A DNA stretch of 64,000 nucleotides from Watersipora subatra (Eukaryota; Bryozoa; Gymnolaemata; Cheilostomatida; Watersiporidae), in NCBI RefSeq assembly GCF_963576615.1, contig NC_088711.1:38312621-38376620 (forward strand), read 5' to 3'. The translations under genes were made by a program, and so were the position numbers. The notes under the pieces are model-generated. The model was not told the DNA's origin. It did no database searches and was given only the letters and a program-made list of their open reading frames with translations. Numbering within the stretch: the stretch's first letter is position 1; each line of letters starts with the position of its first letter. This document shows, piece after piece, positions 10,627 through 22,634 of this stretch.

Positions 10627-10673
10627 CTATGATTGTTACAATCATAGTTTGGTACAATCAGATTGTACCAAAC
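10627..10673. repeat. two adjacent perfect hairpins
   Basis: 10627-10636 pairs perfectly with 10638-10647 (10-bp arms, 1-base centre). Arms 10647-10659 and 10661-10673 are also perfect (13 bp, 1-base centre). The two share the core ACAATC/GATTGT, so alternative pairing between them is possible. Confidence 0.85.
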
Positions 10674-11124
10674 CTCATTCACTATTAAATAACTAACAAT
10701 AACTACCTAAAATTAACGAGGCTTTCCGGTTGTTATGCATATATATTTTGTCGATCAATTGTATCATGCGGGAAATACCCATGTGTTTAGAAGTTTCAAG
10801 TTTCTAAGAACCTGATTTATTTATGCTAGTCCTTTTAAATGGGAGTTGTTGTAAAATAATGATGGAAGTTTCAACCATGACGCATCGCTCAAAAATAGTC
10901 TGGCACTGCCAATATAGAAAACGGGATTGCATTGTGGAAGTAACATTTAGCTTTACTGTTGCCCTGGCACCTTCTCAATGCGCTTCAGGCATTTGTCTGC
11001 ACATTTGATCATTTTTACATTACGAATAAACATTACTTTTTGCAGCTTTGTGAGAATGACAAAGCTGGAAAGAAGATTAGTTAACAAATCCAAAGCAGTG
11101 ATAGGTGGTCAGAAATGCAGATTA
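10674..11124. other. no gene seen
   Basis: AT-rich intergenic sequence. A 61-codon open frame at 10823 shows no domain or composition suggesting a gene. Confidence 0.5.
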
Positions 11125-12415
11125 CAGTCATACTTCGACTTACGAGCTTAATGTGTTCCGAGACTGAGTTCGTAAGTCAATTTACTCGCATGTTGGTGCA
11201 ATTTATTTATATATAGAACAGTTAAATATATATTGATTGGTTTCCATACTCTAAAAATGCAAATAAGACACTCAAAACAAGATATTGTAAAAGAAAGAAC
11301 ATGTCGGTTATTGTCCTAACTTGCCACATGCTTTCAAAAAGCAACAAATAAAAAATAATGCAAGGAAATGTGATTAATTAAAATGTAAAATTAAATACAT
11401 ACCTACCTACATACCTGTACATACATAAGTACAATAGCAGCTGACGCTAGCATTTGCCAGAGAGGGAGATATAAGTTATCCATCATTACAACAGTTGACT
11501 GATAAATTTGGATTTTATCTAAGTCTTAAAAAACAAACTTAGAAGCAAACCTAAAAGCAAACTTTCATTTTTAACTTAACATAATTAAAATTTCTTCGAC
11601 GTTCATAGTTTGAAGTTTCTCGTTGGTTAGCTAATTTTTCCTTTGTTTCGCTTTCACGACTAGCCGGCCGTTTCAAGATAAACCTATCTAAGGACATTTG
11701 CCTTTGTCGCCCTTTCAACATGTTGCGATTAGGACGAACACAGGTGTCGTCATAAAGGGTTAATGCACGACCACTAGCCAACTTGTCCGAATGTCTATTT
11801 TTATAGTTTTGATAGATAGCACCGGCCTTTTCACATAGCATCGTTTCAGTTACGCTCTCATCGGACCAATTGGTTATCTTTTATCCAATGCCTGAACAGT
11901 CTTTCCATCAGCAGTCATGAAGATCGCTGCGCCGTTTAGAAGCTATGGTTAGTCCTTTTGCGAACTAAACGCCATGAATAGTATAATGTTTTGATAATCC
12001 TGTGTGATAATTGTGGATGTATTTCTGTCATATTGCTGAGCTAGCTCAATCATGCATACACATTTCGCATATTTTCAATAATTTTCCGTTTAATATCGAT
12101 TGTTATCATTTGCTTTTTTTTTGCATTATCTTTCATTTTACTGGCAAACTTTCGGTCTACGCACAGTACTTTTAATTCACATAATTCTGCACTGAAAATC
12201 GCGCACAACAATACGTTACAAAAGTATAACCTGAGCGGTTGAAAAATACAGAGTGATGCTGTTCTCATAAAACACCTCCGGCATACTTGGCAACTGACTC
12301 ACGTGCTCGTATCTCAAACATGGCTCGTATGTTAGTGCTAAAACTTGCTTAAAAGCTGGCTCGTATCTCAAGTTTCTCGTACGTTGGAGCACTCGTAAGT
12401 TGAAGTATTATACTG
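11125..12415 (-). mobile_element. internally deleted Tigger/pogo-type DNA transposon
   Basis: Both ends begin CAGT and carry near-matching inverted termini, ATACTTCGACTTACGAG at the left and ATACTTCAACTTACGAG in the right end read inverted. TA precedes the left end; the right flank does not show a clean TA. The CTCGTA motif recurs near both ends, as in subterminal repeats. The minus-strand interior codes for the start and end of a Tigger transposase but not the catalytic middle. Confidence 0.7.
11551..12136 (-). pseudogene. Tigger-type transposase remnant (N-terminal HTH and C-terminal tail)
   Basis: Tigger transposases bind their termini through a CENP-B-like helix-turn-helix and cut with a DDD domain. 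Reading the minus strand from a Met at 12136, the start KKKQMITIDIKRKIIE matches the family's first helix region. After several frame breaks, segments such as SKRRSDL and VTETMLCEKAGAIYQN match the second part of the DNA-binding region. Next come KGRQRQMSLDRFILKRP and an acidic/basic end, resembling the family's C-terminal tail. The whole DDD core is missing, so the element was deleted internally and then decayed. Nearest relatives would be TIGD1-like proteins. The match was made by eye. Confidence 0.65.
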
Positions 12416-13439
12416 TGTATAGCTATGTAAATTTTATCAAATTAATTGTGCTATTCGCCATTCCAATATTTTAGAAAAAAGTACTGTCAAAGATAATTAC
12501 TATATCTGGAACCACTAAGGGAAATGTGATTTGATACTTTGATGCAGACATGTCCTACCAGTTTTCAACCTTTCTTATAACTCATAGTCTATCCAATAAG
12601 AATTCATGACATTGCAGGTTAAAACTCTGGCATGACTTTGATGTTAAGCTGGCTGACTTGGGGCTTACTGCCTAACTGCAACAGCTGAGCTAAAAAATTG
12701 CTTCAATATAAGCTTACAGACAGCGGATGAGCTACGTCTAGTCTGTTAGGTTAGTTAAGAGGTAACTACTAAGGTTTGTCATAACATATACCAGATAGTA
12801 ACGTTATACGTGGCGCTGAAATGGTGTATGGTTGCCAGAAATATTTTGCTTGGTTCTTTGGTGTTTACTGTTCATAGCATAGTATGACCTTTACCTTCTG
12901 TGTATAGACAGTTGGAGAGATGGCAAGCCCTCTCTCTATCCATTATCAGTAGATAAAAAGCTAAACTTGCGCATCTGTGTGTCCCTGCAGCCAACTTTTT
13001 ATGAGTTTTGTTGATGAGCTTTTGTGAAGCTCTGGTTGAAAGTGAGTTCGCCGGCGGCTCACCGAAAATTTTGCTAGCCAGTTTTGGTAGGGTTCAGTTT
13101 ATAGCTAATAATTCGCAAAACTCTCTCTGTGACAATGGATAAGGTTTAAAATTAAAAGTAGTCTTCCCTTTCATTTCAACCCCCTATTCAGAAAAGGTTG
13201 ATAACTCCGTGTGTCAATTTTTTGCATTTCACTTCTCCAAATTGAGGGTTCAGTTCATCCAAAGCAGTGTTACTAAAATTTTTTGCTTCAAATTTTCGGT
13301 GGAAAGTGTGCGAATTTATGCATATTTTCCTTTTGTTACTTTACAGAAAATACCGTCTTCGTAGACCTTGAAATTGATTATTTATATTGACTGATTTAGA
13401 TCTTTAGTAAGCACTTTTACTGCCCATACTGTGAAATAC
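12416..13439. other. no gene seen
   Basis: Intergenic sequence without a supported open frame. A GGAGAG / CTCTCTCTATCC pair at 12913-12941 is weakly palindromic. No other structure was recognised. Confidence 0.5.
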
Positions 13440-14060
13440 AGGTACGCATACATAGGTACAAGGCATATCATGGAGGTGTACCATCCATCAGTACAACATA
13501 TGAATTAGATGCCTCTTTATAGGGCATTTAATCCATGATAGCAGCATCTATAGTAATGTACAGATCCATGGTGGTGTACAGGTGTGTGGGAATAGCATCC
13601 ATGAGAATGGACAGGTTCATGTTGGTGTACCAGTTTATGGATCATGTCATCCGCAATAGTTTCATTGTACAGGACCCCTGCTGTATAGTGGTGCGAAGGA
13701 CATATCCTCTGTGATAGTGCCATATGCTAGTGTATGCTGGTGTACTGTGGATGGTACAGGTATCCTTATAATGGCGTACAATATCGAGATAGTGTACAGG
13801 CCAATAGCAGTGTACAGGCTCATGTGAGGAATGTAGCTCACACATTAGTGTCTGGTAGAACCTTTGGCTGTATACATATTTTATGATAATGCACAAGTCT
13901 TCGATAGCTTCCATGTTTAAGGCAACGTGCCGTACAAGCCTATAGCACAGTATAGATATATAATCATGTACAACTTTAAGTCAATGTACAATTCTATGGT
14001 TTTGATCATGCTTGTGGCAGCTCACAGGTTGTACACAGGATTACAGCAATGTACCGGTGT
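13440..14060. repeat. highly diverged minisatellite with core GTGTACAGG
   Basis: Variants of ATGGTGGTGTACAGG and AGTGTACAGGYYCATG recur every 20-40 bases through the interval. The open minus-strand frames here, rich in His and Val (for example HEPVHSHG), are a by-product of the repeats and not convincing genes. Confidence 0.6.
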
Positions 14061-14186
14061 TTGTTAGCGGACGTATTTATAGTTGTTTGCAGGCATATAT
14101 TAGATTAACTGAAGAGAACTCTGAAAAACATGTAATATTGCTCATACAGCCATGTTACATGGGCTCTGTAACACGGCTATTGCTGC

Positions 14187-14702
14187 GTTTCCATGCTTCG
14201 AATGTGTTTGGAGTTGCTTTCACTCCAAGTCATGGAAACGGTAAAATCCAAAAATTTTGCGTGATTTGTAATTTGTGTGAAGGCATTTGCGGTGAGGATA
14301 CTTCAAAATTTTAGAAGTGCTCATTGGTTATGGATCCAAATCGATTATACTCGACTAAGCTTTCCCAAGTGGAGGCAACGGGGATCTTTACTACGAAAAC
14401 GTTCTACAGTTACTCACTACTGTTTCTGCTTGATTTTTTGCCTTTTCATTAATATTTCCCTGCCTGGGATGGTTGTTCATATGAGGATGACGAAATAATT
14501 ACTTTTTAGTGCAACTAGTTGAATACGCATGAATTAAAAAGTGATTGTGACACGAAAGCGAGTCTACTTTAACAAGTTTAGTTTTGAGGGTTACATCACA
14601 AATCTTGGAAAGATCTATATAGTATAACTCCGAATTGTTGAAGCAGCTAGATGCGAATTCATCGATAGAGGTCAACTCCTAACCCTTTCGAAGCATGGAA
14701 AC
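14187..14702. mobile_element. MITE-like element with inverted GTTTCCATGCTTCGAA ends
   Basis: A perfect 16-bp inverted repeat lies at 14187-14202 and 14687-14702. The left side also holds a second inverted copy of GTTTCCATG at 14232-14240, forming a compact hairpin. The exact outer ends and target duplication were not resolved. It sits just upstream of the rhodanese gene start. Confidence 0.5.
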
Positions 14703-14827
14703 CCAGAAAGCAACATACAATATTTCAAACAATCCGACATATGCAATATATCCTGTGTTGATATTGTTTAATACTGGTATATTTTTCCTCACTAGGGTGG
14801 GTTATTATTAGCCATTCGTAGGAGGCC

Positions 14828-17800
14828 ATGGCGTCTGCTGAGAGTGAGCCTGAGACCAAACATGATAACTCTCTTTCCATGAAATTAACTTGCCTAGGAA
14901 TAAGAAAGAAGTTTTCAAGAGTTCCTCAGCTGTCTACAGAAGAACTCGCTAAGTGGATAAAGGAAGGAAAACCTTTTACACTTTTGGTAAGAATAGCTAT
15001 CTTTCTATAAGATATTCTCGAATGACTCCTGCAAATAGTCATAGTCACAAGATGGTATAAACTCATAAGATTAAAAAGCGGAGAAAACTACCACTACGCT
15101 GTATATCTGTTTGCTCTAATTGGCCTAAACTGTATCTATAGAGCAAAGTGTTTGTATATGTTGGACAATACAGGAACAATATTTTTTTAAAAATTGTGCA
15201 AAAAGATATACAGTGGAACTTGTACTTACACAAGTCTACATTTTGTTTTATAACTTTTATAAACGTAACTTATAAAGTTACATTTTGTAACTTTCAAGTT
15301 ACAAAACGTCTTCTGGTATAAATCTTGCCTCAACTTACGAAAGATATTTCTAGATACAAAATACTTTTTGTACATTGACCTGTTTGTTAGTGGTGTGTCT
15401 TGGCCTGGTTTTTCCTGTGGGTATGACTTAAAACACCCCTTACTCAGTCACTTTTGCTAGTGAAAGTCAGTAAACAGCAAGCGTTTTGTTTTAGTTCATT
15501 GTATATTTTGGAGTTATCATCAATCGCATACATGGTAGGACAACTTTTGATTTTAGCAATTAAAGTTTGTGTTTGCTATATGATGACAGTTTTTTCAGTT
15601 CATGCCGATGTAAATAAATCTTTCTACCTATGTTTTAAAAACATTTACTTTCAACAAAACCAAGACAACAATACAACACCTCCTGGTAACAACAACATAA
15701 TAAATAATAATAACAACACCACACAAAAAACATACCAATCATAGTTTTTAGTTATTTCTCTGTTTTTTCTTTTTTCTCTGTATGCTTTTTCTATTTATTA
15801 TGTAATAATATAATTCTAGCCTGTATGTATATATTACAGGTTCTAACCATGACATGTATTTATAATTTATGCAAATATTATATCCGAGTCTTGGAGGCGT
15901 GGAATGGATTAGGATATGTACATAGTCAAATTGGTTTCTACTCGTAACATTTTCTACTGATGAAATGATTTTTGGAACAAATTATTTTCGTAAGTAGGGG
16001 TTCTACTGTATACTAAAACATGAGCTCCATTTGGCCAGAGAGCTGTATTTATAAACACATGTCTGATGGTGACGTTTGTTACCATTTTAGACAACACCAG
16101 CACCCAGATAAACCATCTTTTTGCATTTACCATCAACTAAAGCCAGGAACCATCATTGAAGGCAATTGGTATCAATCTCTCCAGTGATTGATGTACACGT
16201 GGAATGTTTTACGTTTTTGTATCAAAAACTTAAATGGAGATTATCTTCACATTAAGGCTTTTAACAAGACAACTAGAAATCTGGTTTATCATGAAGTCCT
16301 GTAATAAGAAGATGTAACATCAAACTCGATTTTATGTCGTATGTAGCAAAAATGTACTTATAGCTAGGATATATTAGGAAGTAGTAAAAGTGAGTATTCA
16401 TTTTTAACAGTACTAATAATTCCGTTAGCTATTATAGTACTAGTGATAACTCGTCTGGCTCGAAATGTGCTCAGTTTGCCAACCATGGTAGTGTGAAGAA
16501 GACAAAAAGTGTCTAGAGCTCATTTGTAGCCTTTTTATAGCATCAGATGATTTAAAATTTTATGCTAATTAATTTGGTCAAATGTTATGACAACTTATAT
16601 GCGCCAATGTCAAATATTTTGTTTTACCGAATAATTAATTGTCTCTGTCGAAAAGTTTAATTGGTAGCCAAAGAGTTGATAAAATAAATAAAGTAAAAAT
16701 GAATTTTAAGTAAAATTTTAGGCTTTAAAGTAAATATGCAGCCTTTAATTGTGAAAATAAAATTATAGGATTTTGTTTCTAAATTGTTAGTAAAATAAAA
16801 GCGTGATAACATTCTTCAAATATTTACTTTTGAAAAATGGTATGAATAAATGAAATAGCTGTACTTTAAACAAATATATGCAAATGCTAAATTAAGATTT
16901 AAAATTTATATTAATATTTTGGCTGCTGATAAGCGTGGCTGCCCTTGCTGATGACTTTACACAAAGAATAAACTCAGATGCATGTTTTTACCAACCAGTT
17001 CTGCTGCTAATATGCTTTGTTCAGAGTTTTGAGGAAATATCTGAGTCTTTTTTGATCTACTTTAGGAGGCTCTCAAAGATATGATTTCTTAACTTGTTAA
17101 ATAGTCTAATTGAATACGGTGGCTTTATAATAACTATACTGACAGAGCTAGCTCGTAGCGTAAAGCACTAACCTGCGCATGTTTTAGTTCATTTCCCCGC
17201 TTTTCTTCCCGGTTTCATTAATGAATGTTACACAGGCAGTTATTCTATGACAGACTTTATTTACCACAAAACACCGCAACAATCTTTGACTTTAACGGCT
17301 CGGTATGTTTTAATACTGTGCGATGATAGTTTCCTCTCTCATGTCTCGAGGTTGAAGGTGACTACTAGTAAGTTATATGAACAGAGCACCTGTACAGAAG
17401 AGTTTGTATATCTAACTTGACAGGATGTGAGACCAGAGGTGGAGCATAAGGTGAGCAGCATTGCTGGTTCTATCAGAGTAGATCCTGATAACGTTGCAGA
17501 AGGTCTTGCAGTAGTTGAGAAAGAAACAAGTCAGTCACTCCATCCTGTAGTACTCTACTGCTCCGTTGGCTATCGGTCATCAATGGCAGCCGACAGCCTC
17601 ATCCAGATGTCGCAATCTAAAGGTAAAACATAGTTATGGTTTGCTTTAATGGCTGCCAGTAAGGCAACTGGACTTTTTCTCCTCTGACCTGTTATACCCT
17701 TTTTATTGTACTGTCAAACCTTGATTTAGGACCTACCATATGTTACTGCATATAAGCCTATCTCGCATATAAGCCGACCTTGGAAAAACAGCCTTGAAAT

Positions 17801-19438
17801 CAGAGAATTTATAAGAGTTCACATCTAAGCCGACCCAATAAATCGTAACACGCCGACTTACCTATCAAAGCAAAAGGTTGCAAAAATGGAGCGGCTTGGC
17901 AGGCTTAGTACAAAACGTTTCTGATTGGTGAGTATTTGTATAATTAGCCTATTGCCTCTCCACTTAATTGAAAGGAAACAATCAACTGTTTGCCTTCATC
18001 CAATAAAAAACATGTTTGCATCTCATGCTGACCTTGGTTTCGTTTTTCAAAAACACATTTTAATAGCTATTTCTTCTTCGCGATGATCAGAACCATTCCA
18101 GTTATTCAGGTTTCTGAACCAGTCTTAACTGGTTCACACCATATCGCTGTATGACAACATTTTCCTTTCGGCGTTCATCGTCGATTATGTGAACAGTAAA
18201 CCGATGGCATGGACGAAGCAACACGGATACATCGGTAAAGTTTGCAGCTCTCAAACTTTCCCGATATTTCGCTGAGCATCGGCGACCGCCTGCACAATGT
18301 GATCTATTTCAGCGATAGTAATTTGTGGTCGCTGATAGCGAAATTTATTTATGTTTATGATAGTCGCTGCGAGACTAGTATTTGATTCAAACATGCGAAA
18401 ACAAAGAGTTTTTTTCGCGAAAAATTAAAAAGAAAAATGAGAACCCTATGTCACGGAGTATTTGATGATGCAAACACGGATGAGTTTGGGATAGTGTTAA
18501 CATCGTAATCATCGACGATCATCGATGTATTGTGGCATCAATGTTGAGATACGGCGATATTGTGTGAACCAGCCTTTAGTTTTATGAATTTATTGCGTTC
18601 TAGAATCGGCTTATATGATATGTGGGAATATACGGTACACTTTTTGCTACATACGACATAAAATATTTGTTTCGACACACAAAGCAATTTCTAACATATG
18701 ACTTTTGAAGTTGTTTCTTAAAACGTAGTAGTTTTGTAAGTAAATATTAAATATAAAATAAACATAACTAAAAACATGAATTAAGTTAATATAAACTGTA
18801 TATCTACCGTTAAACTAAGTTACGCTGCGCGTTTTTTCCGTTCACCAATGCACTGTTCCACCAGCCTTTTCAAATCTAGAGTAACTAATTGCAAAATACT
18901 TTGAATACTGACAATCTATTTTTAACTTCATATTCAGTCTGTTGGTTTTCAGAGTTTTGGAGTTACCTCCTTTATTCACTAACAAATGTTTTTTGGATAT
19001 AACTTGTTTGCCAGACAGGCTGAACTTTATAGTCTGCCAAATCTTCACAATAGTTTATAGTATTTTACTAGATATCCACCAGATACAGATCAGTGATACT
19101 CTGGAGACTGTCTAGTTATCTGTTACACTTGCCTAAGGGGCACCTTACTACTGTTTTATACGAAATTAGGTTATGCCTTTTGTATTGCGATGTACTCGTT
19201 GTACATCTATTTGACATCTTGAATAGCTTATTGTAGTCTCACTATAAGGACTGACTATTAATATATTGTTACAGGGAATCTTCAGAGGCCGATATACAAT
19301 TTGGAGGGATCCATATTTAAGTGGGCCAATGAGAATCGCGCTATAGTTGACAGTGAAGGATCTCCAGCTCAGCAGGTCCATCCGTATAATTCATTCTTTG
19401 GAAAAATTCTGGATTCTTCTAAAAGGTTTAAAATTTAA
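14828..19438 (+). CDS. single-domain rhodanese-like protein, three exons
   Basis: Rhodanese domains carry sulfur or phosphate on an active-site cysteine. Coding exons are 14828-14986, 17424-17622 and 19275-19438 (159, 199 and 164 nt), giving 173 residues. The first intron is phase 0 and the second is phase 1; all sites are GT-AG. The ATG sits in a strong context, GCCATGG. Exon 1 ends TLL and exon 2 opens DVRPEVEHKVSSIAGSIRV, the classic DVR strand and substrate-loop region. The active loop is Cys99-SVGYRS in exon 2, a six-residue sulfurtransferase-type loop with its Arg. Exon 3 carries IYNLEGSIFKWANE, the conserved last strand and helix. There is no signal peptide or membrane segment, so a cytosolic or mitochondrial location is possible. 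The basic start after residue 20 is not a clear targeting signal. The substrate is unknown. Exon 3 has an inverted duplicate at 48.8 kb. Confidence 0.88.
14987..17423 (+). other. intron 1 of the rhodanese gene
   Basis: Starts GTAAGA and ends with a pyrimidine-poor acceptor TTGACAG. It is AT-rich. A short open stretch near 15454-15744 ends in an Asn/Thr-rich run from an AAC/AAT microsatellite. No nested gene is supported. Confidence 0.75.
17734..18637. mobile_element. TIR element in intron 2 with CATATAAGCC ends
   Basis: The left end TACCATATGTTACTGCATAT and the inverted right end TACCGTATATTCCCACATAT are imperfect inverted repeats, followed on each side by CATATAAGCCGA-type sequence. About 904 bp, including a second nested element. 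No transposase frame; superfamily not assigned. Confidence 0.5.
18127..18577. mobile_element. nested MITE with CTGGTTCACAC ends
   Basis: AACTGGTTCACACCATATCG at the left is matched by an inverted CTGGTTCACACAATATCG at the right. It lies wholly inside the larger element of intron 2 and is therefore the younger insertion. It has no coding capacity. The end coordinates are approximate. Confidence 0.55.
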
Positions 19439-20515
19439 GACTTGAAACCTAATTCTCGCGAACATTGGTAAATGGACAGCATAACATAGCCTGATAAAAT
19501 CTCATTATTAGTATAATTAACATGGATTTAAAAACAACCGCAGATTGAATCTGAATATTTGTATGGAGTTGTCTTTTCATGACTAGAGTGATAATCTATG
19601 TTGCAATAAAACTAAGCCTAATTACAAGGCTATGTTACTTTTTCACTATAAGTTTAAAAAATAAACTGTGAATAGAACGAATATAATACATTCCTCTGTA
19701 CAACTACACTTTGACTAGGAATGTGAATGACTGTTCTATGAGGAACCTGGGTAAACCTTACCAGATCACAAAATGTTCCTTTTGACCAAACCAAATATCA
19801 TTCTACTAGTTACAAAACCATTGTACGCCTTTGAAAGCTTTGTAAGTATTTCAATTTGATCAGGTGAAGTAACAAGTGGACTTTGGAAACGTAAAATTCA
19901 TTAAAGACAGTCAATGTCTCTATAATGTTCAAACTTTATTTGAGGCGTATGTAAATGTTACTTGAAGAGTATCATGGTATAAATAAAAAGTTGCTAAGAC
20001 CTAAGTTAGGGTATAACAGTTAGTGCTAGTGTTAACAAATACCAGGATTAGCTAGTGTTAATGTTAATTAATGCTAATGTTAACAAGTATTGGTATTAAC
20101 AAATGACCAAACTTAAAAAGCACATGTGTTAACATTACATGTGTTAATAAATGATATTGCTAAGAATGCTTGTAGTCAATTTCAAAAATCAACCCAATAA
20201 TGACAGCAGTGAGGTGAAATGCCCACTCTCTCAAATACACATACTCTCAAAGTATTAGTATAACAGGTAAAAACAAAAGGTGCTAGTCATAAAAAAGCAG
20301 CTCATATAAGAAGTACAAAATACCATCAATAATAGTGTGAAGGTTGTCAGGGGTTCAAAACTTGTACCAAGATAGAAACTGAAGCTTCGCTCAGTGAATT
20401 AGTTTTAAAAGATCAATGCCGATAATAAAAGAATGTCAGAGTTTCATTGGTGCAGGCAGCTGGCGGCAGCCTCTCCGACAGCACTGAGTTTCCATACCGA
20501 TCTAAAATGAGCTTG
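18955..20515 (+). repeat. segmental duplication, copy 1 (rhodanese exon 3 and downstream flank)
   Basis: This stretch, from inside intron 2 through exon 3 and about 1 kb beyond the stop, reappears inverted at about 47.93-49.36 kb. Its distal part matches 63.7-64.0 kb as well. Landmarks are the intron segment GAGTTTTGGAGTTACCTCC, the exon, and GCAGCTGGCGGCAGCCTCTC near 20458. The copy includes intron sequence, so it is a DNA duplication and not a retrocopy. Confidence 0.8.
19605..19610 (+). promoter_or_regulatory. poly(A) signal of the rhodanese gene
   Basis: AATAAA lies 166 bases after the stop codon and is the first good match downstream. Confidence 0.6.
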
Positions 20516-20518
20516 TAA

Positions 20519-21300
20519 AGGTCCAAACACACTAGGCGATTTTATCGCGAGCGTCATGGGGAGGGCGGAGATATCGCTGGTGTGTGCATAAACACACTTG
20601 AGCGATTCACTAGCAAGCGATATAATTGGCACGCCTACAAACCGCCAATAAAACTTCGTATCATTAGTTTCTTCGGAGTTGTTAATAAATCTAGGTTAGT
20701 CAATATGGCGCCGTCTAGGCGACAACGTAAACAACTTACGCATTTGTTATTAAACCTATCTCACTTTCACGGATTGTACACTGCCTACACTACAAGAAGA
20801 CATAAAAAAAAAACGATTATTGTATTTTTAACTGTAATATTTTTTACTATTTTTATACATATTTTATTTGGTAGTGGTTTTTTATACTTAATATATGAAA
20901 TATTTACCGTTCTCAAGATGGTCAACCTGCGCAACGATTGACTCCAAATGTTGGTTTTCAACTCGGATTTTTGTAAATTTTTTGTTATGGTGTACAGGAC
21001 TGGGAGTGCTATTATTAAATTTATGAACAATCTAGTGTTTGTTCTGAAGATGTTTCAATTGTAACAAAATAGCAAATTGTTGCTGCTGTATGTTGGTGAA
21101 CAACGATAAGAAATAATTACCCGCCATAAAATTGCATTCTGGTAAAAGCCAACCAATCGAAATGCATCTCGCTAGCGATAAAGTTGTGTAGAGAAAATCT
21201 AATGTTATCGCTCTGCATGAGCACGCTGAGTGAATTCTAGCGCAGATTAGCGCTACGCAGCGCTATATCGCTCTAAATATCGCCTAGTGTGTTTATACCT
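20519..21300. mobile_element. PIF/Harbinger-like MITE with TAA target duplication
   Basis: The 782-bp element has inverted ends of the form AGGTnnAAACACACTAGGCG and is flanked by TAA (20516-20518 and 21301-21303). GCGAT/ATCGC motifs recur inside both ends. A short basic frame from about 20705 (MAPSRRQRKQL) followed by a hydrophobic stretch is open but has no known domain. The paralogous copies at 63.7 kb and 47.8 kb lack this element, which confirms insertion at this point. Confidence 0.7.
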
Positions 21301-21495
21301 TAAGGAGTTTTTGCAGCCAAGTTAAAATCTATGAGTGTTATAAAAATTGAATAGTCTAAGGTATATTGAAAAGCTCTTGAAATAGAGCGAGTTTTTCATG
21401 ATCACAAATGGTTCAGAGAACCAAGGTAGCAAATGAGTCTGAGCATGCAATTAGTGTAAATAGAGTAAAAAGGAAATAATTCCAAAGCTTATTTA

Positions 21496-22382
21496 AAGGT
21501 TGACTTGCAACAAAATTCACATTACAGTTATTTGATATCAAATGATTCACCATGTCTTACTCTGCTGTGTTGTAGGTGCAAAATATGTGGAAATGCGATT
21601 GCAAGCTCCTAAAAGCTCCAAAACGAACAGTTAATCGTAGCCATCACAAAACCGCCGTAGATTGGAATTTCTTTCCAAAATGGCTCAAATGGGACGTAGT
21701 TGTACAAGATGGCTTCTGTTTACGCTTTCACGCAACATCATTTGTCAAAATATTTTCAAAAATATAATTCACGCATTCAATGAAACCGTGTCTATTGTTC
21801 TTACGCGTCTATTTCATGGTCATTGTAATGCTGTCGCTTTCAGCACTGATATTCTGAAAATTCGTTTAATTTTCAACCTTAGCTCGAAGGAGTATGTATC
21901 ATTGTCTGATAGACATGACGACCTTGTTGGTCACCTGTGATAATCAAAAAATGCTGCAGAAATTATTCGTGAAGTATGGGTCACATGATCAGATTACGAC
22001 TAGACGATTAGACCAAGCCGAAACAAAACTGTAAAGTAGCGAGCATCTATATTTGATACGGGGTCTTCGGTAAAACCTGAAGTGTTTGTCATAAACTAGT
22101 GCTACGAGAAGTTTTATATTTAGCCTTTTATTGGCCTTTCAATTTACGTGAGAACATCACGTGACAAAACAATTACCAAATGTAATGACTACGTCAGAGA
22201 AATAAACTGATTCCCATCTACGGCGGTTTTGCGATGACTGCGATTAACTGTTCGTTTTTGAGCTTTTAAGAGCTCGTAATCCCATTTGCACATATTTTGC
22301 GCCTACAACACAGCAGAGTAAGACATGGTAAATCTTTTAATACCAAATAACTGTAATGTGAATTTTGTTGCAAGTCAACCTT
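21496..22382. mobile_element. long-TIR (foldback) MITE, copy 1
   Basis: 887 bp with inverted ends of about 190 bp starting AAGGTTGACTTGCAACAAAA, flanked by TA on both sides (21494-21495 and 22383-22384). A second copy lies at 38.58 kb. No transposase. The open frames at 21576 and 21662 lie inside the element and are not host genes. Confidence 0.85.
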
Positions 22383-22634
22383 TAAGAGAACAATCTAGGC
22401 TACTGATTATCTCTTAGACACAAGAGCACCGATAATGAACTAAAAATAAGAAGTATTGTGGTGGGAGCCAGCCTGCCCTTTGTTTGGCCCAGCTCTGAAC
22501 TCTGGTTGACTCGGCCACGTTGCCAGTGAATAAAGAAACTGATATGGCACGTGGTTAAGGAAGGCAGAGCTTCCTTTGCCTTTGTTTATATCTCAAGAAA
22601 AGTAACACAAATGTGAAGCATAGCTTCTTTGTAG

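Noticed and set aside
13517-13914. His/Val-rich minus-strand open frames
   Set aside because: Translations of a diverged minisatellite. They overlap each other in different frames and have no start or splice context.
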